Shown here piece by piece: positions 61,671 through 64,000 of a DNA stretch of 64,000 bases. The notes below the pieces were generated by a model. That model saw nothing but the letters and a program-made list of their open reading frames with translations. It ran no database searches and was not told where the DNA came from. Source of the DNA: Raphanus sativus (Eukaryota > Streptophyta > Magnoliopsida > Brassicales > Brassicaceae); the NCBI RefSeq assembly GCF_000801105.2, contig NC_079513.1, forward strand, positions 23,094,273-23,158,272, in the 5' to 3' direction. The number at the start of each line of letters is the position of its first letter. Within the stretch, counting starts at the first letter, position 1. Both the position numbers and the translations under genes were made by a program.

Positions 61671-62108
61671 TTAATCAGAGTCACTCTCTGTGTCTAAGAA
61701 ACTGAACTCTCTACTAGATCCCTCAAGCTTGATCAGTAATGTCCCTCTGTTCTTTTCACAATACTCAACGCCTTCTCTTTCTAGCAGCTTTGTCACCTGG
61801 CCATCGATAATCATTATGCCGTAATTGCAGTATTCAATTCTTGGTTTGATATATTGCTTCTAAGCTCGCAATCATCATCAAGCATTGAATTTAAAAACAG
61901 TTCAGCTTTCTCTCTATCCCCCAGCTTTCTTCACACAGAGCTCTTTAGAACTTTCCACAAAAGGAAACTCTTTCTTCTTTAAGTAACCCTTGGCGATCAC
62001 GGAAGACACCATCCCCGTGGCGGCAATAACTCTGTTCTGCTTGCTTCCCATAAACAACCTCTCCCTCGTCAGGTCTTCCCCGCCGCAGCTGGAGCTTGAA
62101 CCAGCCAC
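61671..62108 (-). other. Unrecognised minus-strand coding sequence or gene remnant
   Basis: 61859-61671 reads as a clean last exon of 62 codons after a possible AG acceptor. It begins KQYIKPRIEYCNYG, contains GQVTKLLEREGVEYCEK and ends LDTESDSD plus stop. Further up, 62108-61914 is another open stretch (RERLFMGSKQNRVIAATGMV and KGYLKKKEFPFVESS) with an internal ATG. I could not join the two with convincing splice sites or recognise a family. It could be a small gene or the end of one that decayed. Confidence 0.35.
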
Positions 62109-62848
62109 GTACTAAGAGCGATTGACCGGTTTATATGGACCAATTTAAAACTGATGACGTGCGAAAATATGAAAACATAACCGTGATATTTTATAGTCGA
62201 CTTTCCCAGGTTTGATTTCCTTTTCATCATATCTTTCCAATTTGGATTTTCCAGTTTAAAAAATTAGCAAAAATAAGAGTAAACAACTGATTTACACACC
62301 ACAAGTATCACATAGTATTGACAAAAGAATAATAGAAAGTATCATATAGTATTAATTACGTCCTAGTTACACATATGAAAACTAATCAAAACGGAATGGT
62401 TTACAGTCGATTTTATAAGGCTTTGGAGTTGGTGAGGAAGAAAATCGATTTGGGTATTAGTCAAGAAAGTTAATGAGCAAGCTTTTGTTCTTTTTTGAAC
62501 TATTGTGATGACTGATGAGGACTAACAGAATATATTAGGTTTCTAACTCTAACCTAAAATCAATCAAAAACCACTTGTCTTTTTTTCTAATGGACAATCT
62601 GTATATTTAAACAAAAATACTAGTAAGAACTTGTGTTCACTAACTAAGCAATTCATTAGCCTGTTAAACTCCGGTAAATTTAAAGAAGCAGTCTGGATAT
62701 TTAAGTCTTATACATATGGTTTAAGAAACAACAAACAAAAGGCTCTAACTAGAACCGTGTGTGGCAAGCTATCAAAGCTCTTATATCATTCGTATATACA
62801 TACTCGAAAAGAAAACTACGTACAAATCATCTTTTAAGCAGCAGTCTT
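62109..62848. other. Intergenic
   Basis: AT-rich. A frame at 62631-62837 has no features of a gene. Nothing recognised. Confidence 0.4.
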
Positions 62849-63373
62849 TTATGTCTTTAGGCAGAAGAAATTCCTAAACGAACGAGGATTCAACTTGGCC
62901 TTCTCGTTTTTCAACTCAGCTTTGAGACCAGACATGGCACCCTCAAGTTTCTTGACCTCTTGTTCGAGTTCCACAATCCGAGCTTTACAAGCATCGCGTT
63001 TCTTCCTCTCCAAGCAAGCTTCGCGTTTCTTCACCTCGAGCTCTGACCACAACCATTCCACCTTTATACCGTCTTCCGTCAGATAAGCCAATTTCTCCGA
63101 AGCTCTCCTTAACTCAGCATCAGACAGCGTTCGCTCATGGCCAAGTTTCCGGATGATATGGGAGATATCGCGCATCATATGAAATGCCCTGATTACTGGC
63201 TTCTGAGATTGTAAACTCAGTGCTGTTTCTGGGTGTGTCTTAATAATCCACTCGACTAAATCCTTATCCCCCCACGGAATTCCGTATTCGTTGACTTGGG
63301 CCCTCCTATGATTTGATTCATCCGGGTTATATTTCGGAAGAAGCATATTAAAAAATACCACTCCTCCACTCAT
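62849..63373 (-). CDS. Coiled-coil protein, resembles C-terminal part of MATH/PEARLI4-type proteins
   Basis: A single exon of 174 residues starting MSGGVVFFNMLLPKYNPDES. Residues about 30-60 (YGIPWGDKDLVEWIIKTHPE) are unassigned. Residues about 83-165 are a strong coiled coil with SDAELRRASEKLAYLTEDG, KVEWLWSELEVKKREACLER and ELEQEVKKLEGAMSGLKAEL. From memory, the last part resembles the coiled-coil tails of the crucifer MATH/coiled-coil and PEARLI4-like families. No MATH domain is present here. It may be a small family member or a truncated one. It has a leader with TATA-like sequence upstream. Confidence 0.6.
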   Translation of the reverse strand: MSGGVVFFNMLLPKYNPDESNHRRAQVNEYGIPWGDKDLVEWIIKTHPETALSLQSQKPVIRAFHMMRDISHIIRKLGHERTLSDAELRRASEKLAYLTEDGIKVEWLWSELEVKKREACLERKKRDACKARIVELEQEVKKLEGAMSGLKAELKNEKAKLNPRSFRNFFCLKT

Positions 63374-64000
63374 GGTGAGATGTCTTTATAACAATATATA
63401 TTGTTTTCAAGCGTTTTTCTTCGTGATATGCTCCATTAGTAACGCCTTCTCTTTATATAGGCAGCTAAAGACCGACAATTACTTCCAAATCTATAATAAG
63501 ATAAAATTGGAAATCCTTTTAGATTTAGTTTTGATATATATCAATAACTTTAAGTCTTTTTACTTTTTGGCCAAAGATAATCATAGATATTTATTGATTT
63601 TTTTTTGTATTTCGTTTTGAGCTAGTAGTTAATTAGAAAAATAAATAATATAATTAGGTTTAATTTCTTCTCCTCAACATCCATGAACAGAGCTTCGTCT
63701 GACGAAATGAACAGCCTACCTCTATTCTTTAAAATTAAATAAAAATGGTGAAAGGTGTTATTTTTGAAGATGAGAAGTGGGTATATATATTCTTTGAGTT
63801 AACGCAAACTAGACAGTTATAGTGTCACCAGGGTTCGAAAATAAGCGTGACTGGTTTCTTGTGTCACAAGATATCATTTTCAATAACAACTGATGCATAC
63901 GTACGTGATCAAAGCAGAAAAATTAAATAAACGCAACCAAATATGGTATTATGGTATTTCATTTCAAATATCATATCTTACTATAACGTAAAGTTATTTC
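63374..64000. other. Intergenic to window end
   Basis: Promoter side of the coiled-coil gene (TATATAGG near 63456), then AT-rich DNA. The frame at 63372-63620 is not supported. Confidence 0.4.

Overview
The window is nuclear DNA of a crucifer, most likely a Brassica or Raphanus relative. The genes are plant genes with GT-AG introns, the intergenic DNA is AT-rich, and many families are typical of Brassicaceae (F-box/DUF295 proteins, BGLU1-11-type beta-glucosidases, MuDR and Harbinger elements, Helitron ends). From memory, the single-copy genes follow the order of Arabidopsis chromosome 5 around At5g58510-At5g58710: RAB3GAP1, a kinase-like protein, a glutaredoxin-like protein, farnesol kinase (FOLK), SGF11, ATL63, a SelT-like protein, PSY1, a phospholipase C and the secretory cyclophilin ROC7. 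That run suggests a conserved block with some genes missing and extra DNA inserted.

Layout. 1-3174: RAB3GAP1 on the minus strand, cut by the window edge. 3740-6994: a Mutator-like element with long inverted repeats and a 10-bp target duplication; it carries an internally deleted transposase and a convergent GRF zinc-finger gene. 7156-8015: a probable Helitron. 8383-14298: a kinase-like (probably pseudokinase) gene and a glutaredoxin-like gene. 14486-40200: a duplicated region. F-box/DUF295 genes (three copies, the first broken) each have beta-glucosidase sequence downstream on the opposite strand. Two divergent beta-glucosidase/farnesol kinase pairs follow. This region also holds a foldback element, a 110-bp hairpin, a probable non-TIR insertion and an intronless reading frame of unknown origin (22396-23370).

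40859-43529: SGF11 and ATL63. 46575-51728: a complete-looking PIF/Harbinger element with TTA duplications, a DDE transposase, a Myb/SANT-like ORF1 and another GRF zinc-finger gene. 52565-61196: the SelT-like gene, the short peptide-hormone gene PSY1, phospholipase C and ROC7. 61671-63373: a poorly recognised coding remnant and a coiled-coil protein.

The most interesting point is that two unrelated DNA transposons here, a MULE and a PIF/Harbinger, each carry a small accessory gene of the same plan: a GRF zinc finger, a coiled coil and a C-terminal membrane segment. Other notable points are a farnesol kinase copy that lacks one intron and the plastid transit peptide, and a tandem F-box/beta-glucosidase array in several stages of decay. 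Exon joins were read by eye. No database search was run, and gene names and Arabidopsis positions are from memory.
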